17,192 nt of DNA from RGIG9151 sp963635575 (GCA_963635575.1 CAVHFU010000031.1:1-17192), one strand, 5' to 3'. Shown: positions 6,057 through 14,429, counted from the first letter of the stretch. A program made the numbers and translations. The notes: generated by a model from the sequence alone, not told the origin.

Positions 6057-7631
6057 TTAAAATGTATCTTCATTCTTAGTTAACACAATATTATTCATTC
6101 CATTATAAATGTTGTTTATTTGTGGCTTTATTTGTTCGCCAAATTCCCTTGTATAAAACACCGTAGATGTTTCAAAATATAAACCTAGCATCGGTAATTT
6201 ATCAAACAAAATACTTTGCATTTTATCGAAATATTCTAATTGTTTGCTCTCTAAAATTTCATGCTTCGCAAGATAAACCAGATAGTCATATTCTTCATCT
6301 TTAAATCCGAATACATTACTTTTCGAGTTACTTTCAAAGTTGTATAAAAATTCCGGATAGTCTGTAATCGACCAATCAGTAACAGCTAGATCATAAGCAT
6401 ATGATTTAACGGCAGTATTATACTCCTCTCCTACTTTCGCAACAATGTTTATTTTCACACCTATTTTATCCAAATCATTCTTTATATACTCAGCCTTATT
6501 ATTCATACCTTTAGCATCACTATTTATAAGTAAACTAAATTCTAACTTATTCCCATCTTTGCTTCTAACAGAATTCCTTTGCTCCCAACCCGAATTTGTT
6601 AATAAATCTTGTGCTCTTTCAGGATTAAAAGCATATTTTTTCATACTCTTTGAATACAAATATGAATTAGGATTAATAGGCAAATCAGAATATATCCCAT
6701 AGCCATATAGTTCTTTTTCAATAATATAATCTCTATTAATTGCAAGTATCATCGCCTGTCTTATAACTTTGTCTTTTAGCACCTCATTTTGAGGGTTAAA
6801 TGTTATTCCTTCAAAAATACTCGTTACATATTTAGAATTATTATACGCACTCCTACCGTAAGCTCCAACTTCGGTGTTAGTATCAGCAATATCTATTTCG
6901 CCAAGTTTTAGTAAGTCAAATCCAGGTCTTGTTTTTGCAATAATCTTTACATCAATGTCTTTAATATTACCTGTTGATTGGATATAATAATTATCATTAT
7001 ATTTCAATGATATAAGGTCCTTATTGTTCGTAATAACCTCGTAAGGGCCTGTTCCGACATATCTTGATTCAGTAGCAAAATCTGATTTTTTGTAAACATT
7101 CTCACATAATATAGGAAAATTTAATTTCTCAGGCAAAAAATTATCATAATCGTTTAATTCTATTTTTATTTTGGAATCAGACAAAATTTCAACACTTTTA
7201 ATATTTTGTATATTATATATATAATACGATTGTTCACCTAATTCTCTTATTTTATTAATAGTGAAAGCGACATCAGAGGATGTAAACTTATCCCCATTAT
7301 GGAAATAAACATCATCTCTTAATGTAACTTCCCACTCTAGGTTATCATCCGTCAAAAGTAATTTGGCAAGTTGAGGTTCAGCTTTTAATTCATCATTTTT
7401 CTTAGTAAGCCCTTCAAAAACAAGATTACATACCTCATGTACATACTTATTCTTAGAAATTAAAGATAAATAATAGTCAGGTTCAATCATCAAAATATTA
7501 ATCTTTTCGTTTGGTTGATCAGCTTTCGCTTTTAACTCAGGCTGGACTTTATCTTTATTAATAAATAAAACTGTTAAACAGCTTATACACATAAATATAA
7601 TAGTAGATAAAGCTATAAATTTTACTTTCAT
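6057..7631 (-). CDS. Family-5 extracellular solute-binding protein (peptide-type), orphan
   Basis: The 524-residue protein has the layout of the DppA/OppA (SBP_bac_5) family: NLVFEGLTKKNDELKAEPQLA near the start, the diagnostic FHNGDKFTSSDVAFTINKI segment (about 111-129), a VGTGPYEV strand, and AINRDYIIEKELYGYG in the second lobe. Such proteins deliver peptides, nickel or other ligands to an ABC importer. The N-terminus is a hydrophobic segment (5-25); ISC at 16-18 could be a lipobox, but hydrophobic residues continue past it, so an uncleaved membrane anchor is equally possible. No permease or ATPase genes are adjacent, so the importer must be encoded elsewhere or the protein has a sensory role. 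AAAGGA precedes the chosen ATG; a GTG six codons upstream is less likely. Confidence 0.88.
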   Translation of the reverse strand: MKVKFIALSTIIFMCISCLTVLFINKDKVQPELKAKADQPNEKINILMIEPDYYLSLISKNKYVHEVCNLVFEGLTKKNDELKAEPQLAKLLLTDDNLEWEVTLRDDVYFHNGDKFTSSDVAFTINKIRELGEQSYYIYNIQNIKSVEILSDSKIKIELNDYDNFLPEKLNFPILCENVYKKSDFATESRYVGTGPYEVITNNKDLISLKYNDNYYIQSTGNIKDIDVKIIAKTRPGFDLLKLGEIDIADTNTEVGAYGRSAYNNSKYVTSIFEGITFNPQNEVLKDKVIRQAMILAINRDYIIEKELYGYGIYSDLPINPNSYLYSKSMKKYAFNPERAQDLLTNSGWEQRNSVRSKDGNKLEFSLLINSDAKGMNNKAEYIKNDLDKIGVKINIVAKVGEEYNTAVKSYAYDLAVTDWSITDYPEFLYNFESNSKSNVFGFKDEEYDYLVYLAKHEILESKQLEYFDKMQSILFDKLPMLGLYFETSTVFYTREFGEQIKPQINNIYNGMNNIVLTKNEDTF

Positions 7632-7665
7632 ACAAACATTTCCTTTCACACAAAGCTACCATCTA

Positions 7666-7694
7666 ATAATATAATTTATATAAAATTTTTTCAA
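7666..7694 (-). promoter_or_regulatory. Sigma-A promoter for the solute-binding protein gene
   Basis: The -35 box TTGAAA (7689-7694) and -10 box TATTAT (7666-7671) have a 17-bp spacer. It lies between the mgtE terminator and the gene, so the gene can be transcribed separately. Confidence 0.65.
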
Positions 7695-7716
7695 TAATAT
7701 TATAAACATTTTATGC

Positions 7717-7749
7717 AAAAAGAAAGACCTTGAAAATTCAAAGCCTTTC
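7717..7749 (-). terminator. Intrinsic terminator after mgtE
   Basis: The minus strand forms a 13-bp stem with two G-U wobbles (GAAAGGCTTTGAA / TTCAAGGTCTTTC, 7722-7749), followed by five Ts. It begins 15 bp after the mgtE stop codon. Confidence 0.88.
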
Positions 7750-7763
7750 GCTAAATACATTTT

Positions 7764-9119
7764 CTACGCGCCAGGAATAATTTCCATAAACTTAGTCGCT
7801 AATCCAAAATAAATTATAACCGTACACATATCTACAATAGTAGTAATAATCGGAGCAGCCATCATAGCAGGGTCTAGGTGGCAGGCTTTAGCAAGAATAG
7901 GCAGTGTTGCTCCAAGTACCTTAGCAATAATAACTGTGCATATTAACGTTAACCCTACAACAATCATAAGCTGAGCCATTATCGGTTCGCTACTATACAT
8001 TAGTCTGATTCTAATGACATTCGCTAATACTAAAACAACCCCAACCATCAAAGCTATTCCGACTTCTTTAGCAATAACCTTAAGGCCATCTCTAACATGG
8101 ATCTCATCTAATGCAAGACCACGAATAATCATAGTAGAACTCTGTGCTCCACAGTTTCCACCAGTATCCATTAGCATAGGTAAAAACGCTACAAGTAACG
8201 GAACAGCTGCAAAAGCATTTTGGTAATTAGTAATAATAGTTCCAGTGATAGCCGCTGACAATGTCAAAATTAATAACCAAAGTACCCTGTTTTTGGCTTG
8301 TTTCCAAACAGGAGTCTTGAAATATGTATCATCATTAGTCTGCATAGCTGCCATTTTTGTAAAGTCTTCTGTATTCTCCTCTTGAATAACATCAACAGCA
8401 TCATCGACAGTAATGATTCCAACCAATCTAAGTTCTTTATCTACAACAGGCATAGCAATAAAGTCATATTTTTCAAACTTTCTAGCCACAACTTCTTTAT
8501 CTTCCAGTGTTGTAGCATAAATAATGTTAGTCTTCATTATATCGCCAAGTGCTGTATCTTTTTCTGCGAGCAATAAGTCTTTTACAGTAACTATTCCAAG
8601 TAATTTACGATTTTTATTAGTAACATAGCAAGTATAAATAGTTTCTTTATCCACACCTGTTTTTCTTATCTTTTCAAAGGCATCTTCAACTGTCATATCC
8701 TTTTTCAAATCAACATATTCAACAGTCATAATGCTTCCAGCACTATCTTTAGGATACTTAAGTACCTCATTTATCATATTACGAGTAGCAGAATCAGTAT
8801 ACTTCAAAATCCTATTAACAACATTTGCAGGCATTTCTTCAATTATGTCTACAACATCGTCTAAATACAACTCATCAACGATCGCTTTTAATTCCTTATC
8901 ATTAAAAGCCGAGATAAGTAACTCTTGATCGTCACTATCCATTTCTACGAAAGTTTCAGCTGCTAAATCTTTAGAAAGCAATCTAAATGTCAAAATTAAA
9001 TCCTCGTTAGAAAGTCCATTTATCATAGATGCAACATCCATCGGACTAATATCATTTAACAAAAGTTTTAACTCTGAAAATCTTTTTTCTTTTAATAATT
9101 GTATTACTTTTTCCTTCAT
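7764..9119 (-). CDS. mgtE: Magnesium transporter MgtE
   Basis: MgtE is a dimeric, Mg2+-gated channel in the cytoplasmic membrane. The 451-residue protein has the three expected parts. The N-terminal helical domain (about 1-125) includes LYLDDVVDIIEEMP, and tandem CBS domains (about 130-250) follow, with KYPKDSAGSIMT and ITVDDAVDVI. The five-helix membrane domain (about 275-451) carries the hallmark PMLMDTGGNCGAQSST and the PAMMAAPIITTIVD segment. The Mg2+-sensing acidic residues of the cytoplasmic domains appear well represented. The ATG has AGGAG at 8 bp; the GTG three codons earlier overlaps that RBS. It is expressed from its own promoter through a structured leader, and a terminator follows, so it is monocistronic. 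Confidence 0.96.
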   Translation of the reverse strand: MKEKVIQLLKEKRFSELKLLLNDISPMDVASMINGLSNEDLILTFRLLSKDLAAETFVEMDSDDQELLISAFNDKELKAIVDELYLDDVVDIIEEMPANVVNRILKYTDSATRNMINEVLKYPKDSAGSIMTVEYVDLKKDMTVEDAFEKIRKTGVDKETIYTCYVTNKNRKLLGIVTVKDLLLAEKDTALGDIMKTNIIYATTLEDKEVVARKFEKYDFIAMPVVDKELRLVGIITVDDAVDVIQEENTEDFTKMAAMQTNDDTYFKTPVWKQAKNRVLWLLILTLSAAITGTIITNYQNAFAAVPLLVAFLPMLMDTGGNCGAQSSTMIIRGLALDEIHVRDGLKVIAKEVGIALMVGVVLVLANVIRIRLMYSSEPIMAQLMIVVGLTLICTVIIAKVLGATLPILAKACHLDPAMMAAPIITTIVDMCTVIIYFGLATKFMEIIPGA

Positions 9120-9186
9120 ATTAGTCACTCCTTTAATTTAATTTTTTAGGAATGAAACACAAAGTCCAAAACACCAAAAGTATATA

Positions 9187-9312
9187 TTAAAAAGAATGGG
9201 CACAAAAATAAATCCCTGAAGTATAAAAATAAGTCGCGAGCTTATTTGTAAAATGCCCATTCTTCGTACTTCGGGGGACAGGTTTCATATCATTATTAGC
9301 TTCCGTACCCAT
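9187..9312 (-). CDS. Leader peptide candidate upstream of mgtE (41 codons)
   Basis: This small ORF begins MGTEANNDMKPVPRSTKNG and ends FCAHSF. Its start is convincing: AGAGGTG lies 6 bp before the ATG, and the start is about 30 nt after the predicted transcription start. Its reading frame runs through all the inverted repeats of the leader and the stop codon TAA falls in the T-tract, so translation would directly affect whether the hairpins form. The N-terminal part is acidic and then Pro-rich (K-P-V-P-R), loosely recalling enterobacterial MgtL, whose translation senses magnesium. I do not recognise the peptide itself. No membrane segment is clear. It could also be a chance ORF within a structured RNA, but the strong RBS argues against that. 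Confidence 0.6.
   Translation of the reverse strand: MGTEANNDMKPVPRSTKNGHFTNKLATYFYTSGIYFCAHSF
9189..9276 (-). promoter_or_regulatory. Attenuator-like RNA structure in the mgtE leader
   Basis: Reading the minus strand, element a (CCCCGAAGTA, 9276-9267) can pair with a-prime (TACTTCAGGG, 9223-9214, one mismatch). Element b (AAGAATGGGCA complement pair, 9264-9254) pairs perfectly over 11 bp with b-prime (9202-9192), which is followed by TTTTT. A 6-bp hairpin (AATAAG/CTTATT) lies in the middle. The order a-b-a-prime-b-prime means the two long pairings cross: they are either a pseudoknot or mutually exclusive alternatives, and the b pairing looks like a terminator. The signature bases of the M-box (GTTAGGTGAGGCTCC and GCTGCTGCCC) were not found. 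Confidence 0.6.
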
Positions 9313-9347
9313 GCTTTTCACCTCTTTCTACTTAACATCCACATAAC

Positions 9348-9376
9348 ATAATACGCCATTTTTTGCAAAATGTCAA
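9348..9376 (-). promoter_or_regulatory. Sigma-A promoter of the mgtE leader
   Basis: The -35 box TTGACA (9371-9376, consensus) and -10 box TATTAT (9348-9353) have a 17-bp spacer. The transcript would begin near 9341, giving a leader of about 220 nt before the mgtE ATG. The remaining AT-rich stretch 9377-9492 holds nothing else I can identify. Confidence 0.85.
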
Positions 9377-9492
9377 TCGTTTTTTTAATTATTAAAAATG
9401 TTTATAAATTGCATAATTGAGCCATTTGTCAGTATTTACTTTACGCTAGTAATTTCCTATTTATTGGTAGTTATAGCAACCGTTTAAACAGC

Positions 9493-9530
9493 AAAAAAGA
9501 GACTGCTAAAATTTTAACAGTCCCCTCTTT
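9493..9530 (-). terminator. Intrinsic terminator of the efflux operon
   Basis: Reading the minus strand, GACTGTTAAAA pairs with TTTTAGCAGTC with one G-U wobble (9501-9522), extended by further A-T and G-U pairs, and is followed by six Ts. It starts right after the stop codon of the TolC-like gene. Confidence 0.92.
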
Positions 9531-9531
9531 A

Positions 9532-10662
9532 CTACATATTTCCTATTACATCGCCAACTTTAATAGCTATATTAAATCTATCATTCAATAAGGTACTTTC
9601 TTTAACTTTACTTTTATAAGAATTTTCAGCATTCATAACAGCCAACTCAGAACCAAGATAAGAATTTTTAGATATTAATCCAACATCAAACATAACCTTA
9701 GCTTGTTCATATTGTGTTTTTACTCTGTCTAATTCTTCTTTAGCTATTTTTACTTCACTTTCTTTGTCTTTAACTTGATTATATAAAATTCTTAAGTTTT
9801 CCTTAACAGAATTTATATCATTATTTAATCTAAATTCAGCATCACTATAATCATCCTTGGCTTTTTTCTTATCATCTCTTAGCATAAAGCTTGTTTTAGT
9901 AGCCAATATATATTGGTTCTCTTTTTGTTGGTATTGAAGTTTAACAGATAATACAGAATTATTAGTTTCAAGTGAATCCTCAATTGTTTTTTCTAAATCT
10001 TCAACTGTAAGTTCCTTTTCAACATATTCAGGTCTTTTTATAAGTAATTCTTCAGTAACATTAAATCCCATAATTTGCTTTAATGAAATTTTTAATGTCT
10101 CCAAACTCTTTTTTATACTTTCTAATTGCAAACGTGACGTTTCCAAAGTAGATTTCACACTTTCCAAGTCATTCTTTGTAATCATATTAAGGCTAAACTT
10201 AACCTCAGCAATTTGTACATCATTTTCTTGCTTTAATATAGACTTATTAAGTAATTCTATATTATCTTCAAGCTCAAATATGCTATAAATCATATTCTTT
10301 ACAGAATACTCTATTTTTTGCTTTGCTCCTTCTCTTCCTGCCAAAAAGCTATTATATTGTAATTCTGAAATTTTCATCATATAGCCCCAACATGTAAGAT
10401 ACTCATTTTCATCTTCAAAAGAATATCCTCCGCTTCTAACTTTATTCTTCCACTTTCTGTACTCATCTTTTGCATCATCGTACAACTCTTTTTGGTCTTT
10501 TACAGTTTTCTCTAAATCCACAATTGTAGAATTATGCTTTAGTGCATACTCAACTGCTTGCTCCATAGTCATATAATTATCTTGAGTAGTTGTAACTTCT
10601 TCTGCTATGCAAACTGAGCAAAGTAAACAAAAAGTTACAACAAGACTTATAATTCTCTTCAT
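9532..10662 (-). CDS. TolC-family coiled-coil protein, apparently without beta-barrel
   Basis: The 376-residue protein has a signal peptide (1-20, cleavage after CIA) and long heptad-rich helices in two similar halves, as in the outer-membrane efflux protein family. Two hairpin-tip motifs match the TolC pattern: KFSLNMITKNDLESVKS (155-171) and MFDVGLISKNSYLGSELAVMNAE (324-346, quoted in part), comparable to the FNVGL/YEVGT tips that contact adaptors. TolC is about 450-490 residues; here the regions between helices (about 70-100 and 250-275) are short, charged and lack alternating barrel strands. It is the last gene of the efflux operon, 17 bp after the permease, and likely works with the adaptor. 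In a monoderm it might extend through the cell wall rather than form an outer-membrane channel; that is inference. Confidence 0.8.
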   Translation of the reverse strand: MKRIISLVVTFCLLCSVCIAEEVTTTQDNYMTMEQAVEYALKHNSTIVDLEKTVKDQKELYDDAKDEYRKWKNKVRSGGYSFEDENEYLTCWGYMMKISELQYNSFLAGREGAKQKIEYSVKNMIYSIFELEDNIELLNKSILKQENDVQIAEVKFSLNMITKNDLESVKSTLETSRLQLESIKKSLETLKISLKQIMGFNVTEELLIKRPEYVEKELTVEDLEKTIEDSLETNNSVLSVKLQYQQKENQYILATKTSFMLRDDKKKAKDDYSDAEFRLNNDINSVKENLRILYNQVKDKESEVKIAKEELDRVKTQYEQAKVMFDVGLISKNSYLGSELAVMNAENSYKSKVKESTLLNDRFNIAIKVGDVIGNM

Positions 10663-10679
10663 AATAACCTCTCCCTTCT

Positions 10680-11915
10680 CTATTCATATCTAAGTGACTC
10701 GATAGGGTCTAAATCAGCAGCCTTTTTAGCTGGATACACTCCAAAGAACACACCGCATAGTACAGCAACTCCTATTGAAACTATAATTATAGATGGTGAA
10801 ATCAAATCAGTCGGACTGCAATTAGCAATAGTTGCAAGTGGAAAACTAGGAATTATTCCTATTATTATTCCAACCAATCCACTCATCGATGTAAGTAATA
10901 CAGCCTCTACTAAGAATTGAATAATAATATCCTTCTTTTGTGCTCCAATCGCCTTTCTTATACCAATTTCACGAGTCCTTTCAGTAACAGCAACAAGCAT
11001 AATATTCATAATACCAATTCCACCAACAACAAGCGAAATTGCACCAATTGCAAGAATTGCAATTTGGATAACATTGATAACACTATTTACTGTATCTTGC
11101 ATTTGCTGAGAGCTTGTAAAAGTGTATTTGTCCTCTGTATTATGCAACAACTCAAGATACCTTTTTGCTTTATCTGCTATTTCTTTTGAATCCGCATCTT
11201 TGGGAAAAACAACTTCTATCTCATCAATTGTATTTGTTTGATAAAAGTTTTGGTATGTAGTATACGGAATAATAAGCATACCCGGTACACTATCCGACAG
11301 TTCATCTGCCGTCATATCTATACCTATGTCAAAATCAATTGTGCCAACAATAGTAAGTGTCTTACTTCCATACTTTTCATCTTGTATAATAACTTTTTTT
11401 CCTATCGGGTTAAAATTTCCGAATAATCCTTTAACACACATCTCAGGAATAACAGCAACACTAGCTGAACAATCAACATCATTTTGAGTAAGTAATCTTC
11501 CGTTAGTAAGATCCATTGGCCTCGTATTAAAAACTTCAGGTAAAGCCCCCATAATAATTCCAATTTTCGACTTATCTCCATAATTTACGAATGTGCTTCC
11601 TGTTTGATTAGAACCATAATACTGAATAGCAGTTGCTTCCTCTATATTCTCTTTTAAATATTCAACATCTCTTAGCGTAAATTTATCCGACTCTTCAATG
11701 TTAGCAGTTACAGAAGGTGCAATATTAATAATATTGGCACCAAGTTTTCCAAATAATCCGTTGATATATGCTTTTCCCGCATTACCGGCCGAAAAAATCA
11801 TAATAACTGAAGAAACGCCTATGACAACACCTAACATTGTAAGGAAAGTACGCATTTTATTCGACTTAATACTATCTATTGCTTGCGAAAACACCTCCAA
11901 AAACAACCGTATCAT
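10680..11915 (-). CDS. MacB-like ABC transporter permease
   Basis: This 411-residue membrane protein belongs to the FtsX/MacB permease class, which converts ATP hydrolysis in the cytoplasm into movement of an external domain. It has the typical N-terminus (AIDSIKSNKMRTFLTMLGVVIGVSSVIMI, first membrane helix about 22-45), a large extracytoplasmic domain (about 50-275) and three C-terminal helices. The loop between them carries the family signature TERTREIGIRKAIGA (about 313-327). The ending PAKKAADLDPIESLRYE is also characteristic. Unlike E. coli MacB the ATPase is a separate protein, encoded two genes upstream. Its ATG directly follows the adaptor stop codon (TAGATG) with AAAGG inside the adaptor gene as RBS, so translation is probably coupled. 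Confidence 0.94.
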   Translation of the reverse strand: MIRLFLEVFSQAIDSIKSNKMRTFLTMLGVVIGVSSVIMIFSAGNAGKAYINGLFGKLGANIINIAPSVTANIEESDKFTLRDVEYLKENIEEATAIQYYGSNQTGSTFVNYGDKSKIGIIMGALPEVFNTRPMDLTNGRLLTQNDVDCSASVAVIPEMCVKGLFGNFNPIGKKVIIQDEKYGSKTLTIVGTIDFDIGIDMTADELSDSVPGMLIIPYTTYQNFYQTNTIDEIEVVFPKDADSKEIADKAKRYLELLHNTEDKYTFTSSQQMQDTVNSVINVIQIAILAIGAISLVVGGIGIMNIMLVAVTERTREIGIRKAIGAQKKDIIIQFLVEAVLLTSMSGLVGIIIGIIPSFPLATIANCSPTDLISPSIIIVSIGVAVLCGVFFGVYPAKKAADLDPIESLRYE

Positions 11916-13130
11916 CTACCTTTCTTCTGTAACCTTTAATCCGTCTGTATATGAAGATTTTATTGTTTTAACAATTTTATCTCCTTCATTAATACCTGAT
12001 TTAACTTCTAATACTTCATCAGAATGAATTCCTGTCTCTATACTAACAGACTTTAGCATCCCATTTTCTATTTTATATACTAAAATGTTACCATCTTTAT
12101 CCTCATTAAAGCTTGAAACAGGTATTGTCATTGTATCTTCACTCTTTGCAGACACAACATCACAAGTAACGTTTAAACCGCTTTTCAACAAAGTCTCCTC
12201 ACTATCTACATCAACAATAACTTCAATCGTAGTCTGTGAACTTGTATAGCTAACTACAGTAGATGCAATAGGAGCAATACTATTTATATGCCCTTCATAA
12301 GTATAACCTTCAAAAGCATCACCTGTGATATATACTTTTTGTCCAACAGCTAAGTTTTTAACTGTAAATTCTTTAACAGCACATTTAATCTCTAAGTTAT
12401 TATTATTTACAACTTTATATATAGGAGCTGTAGCACCGGCATAAGCACCTTCTGACATCGTTATAGAACTAACAATTCCATCAGTAGGGCTATACATAGC
12501 AGTATTTAATTTAGAAATTTGTTTTTCGAATTCTTTAATATTAATACTTGCAAGTTCAATATTCTTTTTTAATGTATCAATGTCATATGTAATACCTGTT
12601 GTTGAAAGTGTAAGTCCAGCTTTAGCATTATCATAAGCAGTTTTCGCATTATCATATTCAACTTTAGAAATTGCTCCTACTTCGTATAAAGCTTCAGCTC
12701 TTTCAAACGCATCTTTAGTGGCCTGTGCGGAATTTTCAGTTGCAACTAGTGATAGCATACCATTATCATCACTAATTGTAGCTTTTTTATAATTTAGTTC
12801 CAAAATTTCTTTGTTTAACTTTAATGTTTCTAAGTTAGAATACATAGAATCCATATCAAACTCTACAATTTTTTGTCCTTTTTTAACCTCATCATTTTCA
12901 TCAACTAAAATCTTTTTTACTTTTACATTTGTTTCTATGTAAACATTATTCTCATCTTTTTCTTTAACTGTACCAGATATAGAAACCAAAGATTCTACAT
13001 CTCCTCTAGTTACAGCAACTGTCTCAACAACGGGTAAAATGCCGCCTTTACTTCCGGCAATAAAGAAGAAAACTATAACCAAAACAACAGCAACAATAAA
13101 TATGTATCTTTTTTTAAACTTAAACTTCAT
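11916..13130 (-). CDS. HlyD/MacA-like efflux adaptor (membrane fusion protein)
   Basis: The 404-residue protein has a basic N-terminus and one membrane helix (9-24), followed by a barrel-sandwich (lipoyl-like) domain split around a long alpha-helical hairpin (about 96-205), then beta-barrel and membrane-proximal domains (about 205-404). The halves NVKVKKILVDENDEVKKGQ and MYSPTDGIVSSI frame the hairpin. At the hairpin tip R144, L148 and S155 have the R-x3-L-x6-S spacing of the motif that MacA-type adaptors use to dock TolC. Its ATG overlaps the ATPase stop (TAATG), showing translational coupling. It should link the MacB-like permease to the TolC-like protein encoded downstream. The substrate cannot be told from sequence. 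Confidence 0.93.
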   Translation of the reverse strand: MKFKFKKRYIFIVAVVLVIVFFFIAGSKGGILPVVETVAVTRGDVESLVSISGTVKEKDENNVYIETNVKVKKILVDENDEVKKGQKIVEFDMDSMYSNLETLKLNKEILELNYKKATISDDNGMLSLVATENSAQATKDAFERAEALYEVGAISKVEYDNAKTAYDNAKAGLTLSTTGITYDIDTLKKNIELASINIKEFEKQISKLNTAMYSPTDGIVSSITMSEGAYAGATAPIYKVVNNNNLEIKCAVKEFTVKNLAVGQKVYITGDAFEGYTYEGHINSIAPIASTVVSYTSSQTTIEVIVDVDSEETLLKSGLNVTCDVVSAKSEDTMTIPVSSFNEDKDGNILVYKIENGMLKSVSIETGIHSDEVLEVKSGINEGDKIVKTIKSSYTDGLKVTEER

Positions 13131-13831
13131 TATAAAGTCCTCCTACTCTTATTAATTTCATCTGAAATAATATTTCCATCTTTAAACACAACAATCCTTT
13201 TAGCAAATGCTGCTATATCTGGTTCGTGAGTAACCAAAACAATAGTTACGCCTTCATTATTAAGTTGTGTAAAGAATCCCATTATTTCATCTCCAACCTT
13301 ACTATCCAAGTTACCGGTAGGTTCATCCGCCAAAATCATTTTTGGATTATTGACTAACGCTCTTGCAATAGCAACCCTTTGTTTTTGACCACCTGAGATT
13401 TCGTTAGGCTTATGATCCATTCTCTCACCAAGCCCAACACGCTCTAAGGCAATTTCTGCTCTCTTTTTTCTTTCAACCCTTCCAACACCGGCATACATCA
13501 TAGGCAATTCTACATTTTTCAAAATATCTATTTTAGGAAGTAAATTAAATGACTGGAATACAAAACCTATTTTCTTGTTACGAATAGTAGCAAGTTCACT
13601 GGAATTCATCTTAGATACATCTATTCCGTCCAGTTCGTATTTACCATGTGTTACTGTATCCAAACATCCTAAAATATTCATAAATGTTGACTTACCAGAA
13701 CCACTTGCTCCCATAATGGCAACAAATTCAGTTTCCTCAACATCGAAATTAATGCCTTTTAATGCTTCTACTTGAATTTTTCCGGTATCATAAATTTTTC
13801 GCAAATTTTCTACGTGAATTATATTTTTCAT
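13130..13831 (-). CDS. ABC transporter ATPase, MacB/LolD type
   Basis: This is the 233-residue cytoplasmic ATPase of the efflux system. It has Walker A GASGSGKST (41-49), Q-loop Q93, ABC signature ISGGQKQR (145-152), Walker B MILADEP (165-171) with catalytic E170, the D-loop NLDS and switch histidine H202. The LNILGCLD-like sequence after Walker A (MNILGCLDTVTHGKYELDG) is typical of the MacB/LolD/FtsE-related group. The gene starts 14 bp after the TetR gene with GAGAAGGT as RBS and overlaps the adaptor gene by one base. Confidence 0.96.
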   Translation of the reverse strand: MKNIIHVENLRKIYDTGKIQVEALKGINFDVEETEFVAIMGASGSGKSTFMNILGCLDTVTHGKYELDGIDVSKMNSSELATIRNKKIGFVFQSFNLLPKIDILKNVELPMMYAGVGRVERKKRAEIALERVGLGERMDHKPNEISGGQKQRVAIARALVNNPKMILADEPTGNLDSKVGDEIMGFFTQLNNEGVTIVLVTHEPDIAAFAKRIVVFKDGNIISDEINKSRRTL

Positions 13832-13845
13832 ATCATACCTTCTCT

Positions 13846-14376
13846 CTAAATTAACTTCTCAAGTTCGCTCCATACTTCGTCGAAATCTATCTTGTCACAT
13901 GCAGCCCACATAACTGAGCCAAAGAAAATTCTTGCAATAATTATACTCCTTAAGTTCATATTTTCTTGCATATATTTCATTACTTTTGTGTGAAAATCAA
14001 TAAATTTTTCTTCTAATTCCTCTTTTAAATTTATTGGATACTCATTTATCGTTGCAATTATATTTTTTAATTGTTTATTTTTTATATTGCAAAAATCTAA
14101 TTTTAGTATTTCATATATTCCACGAAGTTGTTCCTTGACATTATCGTTATTATTAATTGCTAATTTAACCTTTTCAAACTGTTCATCTGTCTTTATCTCT
14201 ATAATCTCCGTAAGTAAAGCAACTTTAGATGGGAAATAATTATATACAGTTCCAAGACCAATTTTACTTTCAATAGCAATTTTACGCATACTTATATCGT
14301 CCATATTCTCATTTAGGAACATATTTGTTGCAACTTTTAAGATTTCTTCTCTCACGTTGTCAATTTTCTTAGGCAA
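13846..14376 (-). CDS. TetR/AcrR-family repressor of the efflux operon
   Basis: The N-terminal helix-turn-helix domain (about 7-55: VREEILKVATNMFLNENMDDIS, then IAIESKIGLGTVYNYFPSKVALL, quoted in pieces) is clearly TetR-type; the C-terminal ligand and dimer domain is unrecognised. The start is most likely the TTG at 14376, which has AGAGGTG 6 bp upstream and gives 176 residues beginning PKKIDNVREE; the GTG at 14385 lies within that RBS. As first gene of the operon, with two palindromic operators over its promoter, it probably represses itself and the pump until a ligand binds. It has no aromatic or charge pattern that identifies the ligand. Confidence 0.93.
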   Translation of the reverse strand: MPKKIDNVREEILKVATNMFLNENMDDISMRKIAIESKIGLGTVYNYFPSKVALLTEIIEIKTDEQFEKVKLAINNNDNVKEQLRGIYEILKLDFCNIKNKQLKNIIATINEYPINLKEELEEKFIDFHTKVMKYMQENMNLRSIIIARIFFGSVMWAACDKIDFDEVWSELEKLI

Positions 14377-14396
14377 AAAACTCACCTCTTTTTATC

Positions 14397-14429
14397 TGAA
14401 CGTCGTTCATTTTTTATGAACTGCGTTCA
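14397..14429. promoter_or_regulatory. Tandem palindromic operators for the TetR-type repressor
   Basis: Two palindromes TGAACGTCGTTCA (14397-14409) and TGAACTGCGTTCA (14417-14429) share the arms TGAAC/GTTCA. Their centres are 20 bp apart, two turns of the helix, so two dimers could bind the same face. The second overlaps the -10 box by one base and the first covers the start region. Confidence 0.85.

Noticed and set aside
9119..9345. M-box (ykoK) magnesium riboswitch upstream of mgtE
   Set aside because: Expected by gene context, but the conserved core strings I know for that riboswitch are not present by eye. A covariance search could still overturn this.
13846..14385. GTG at 14385 as the start of the repressor gene
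   Set aside because: This GTG is part of the AGAGGTG ribosome binding site itself; the TTG nine bases downstream is correctly spaced.
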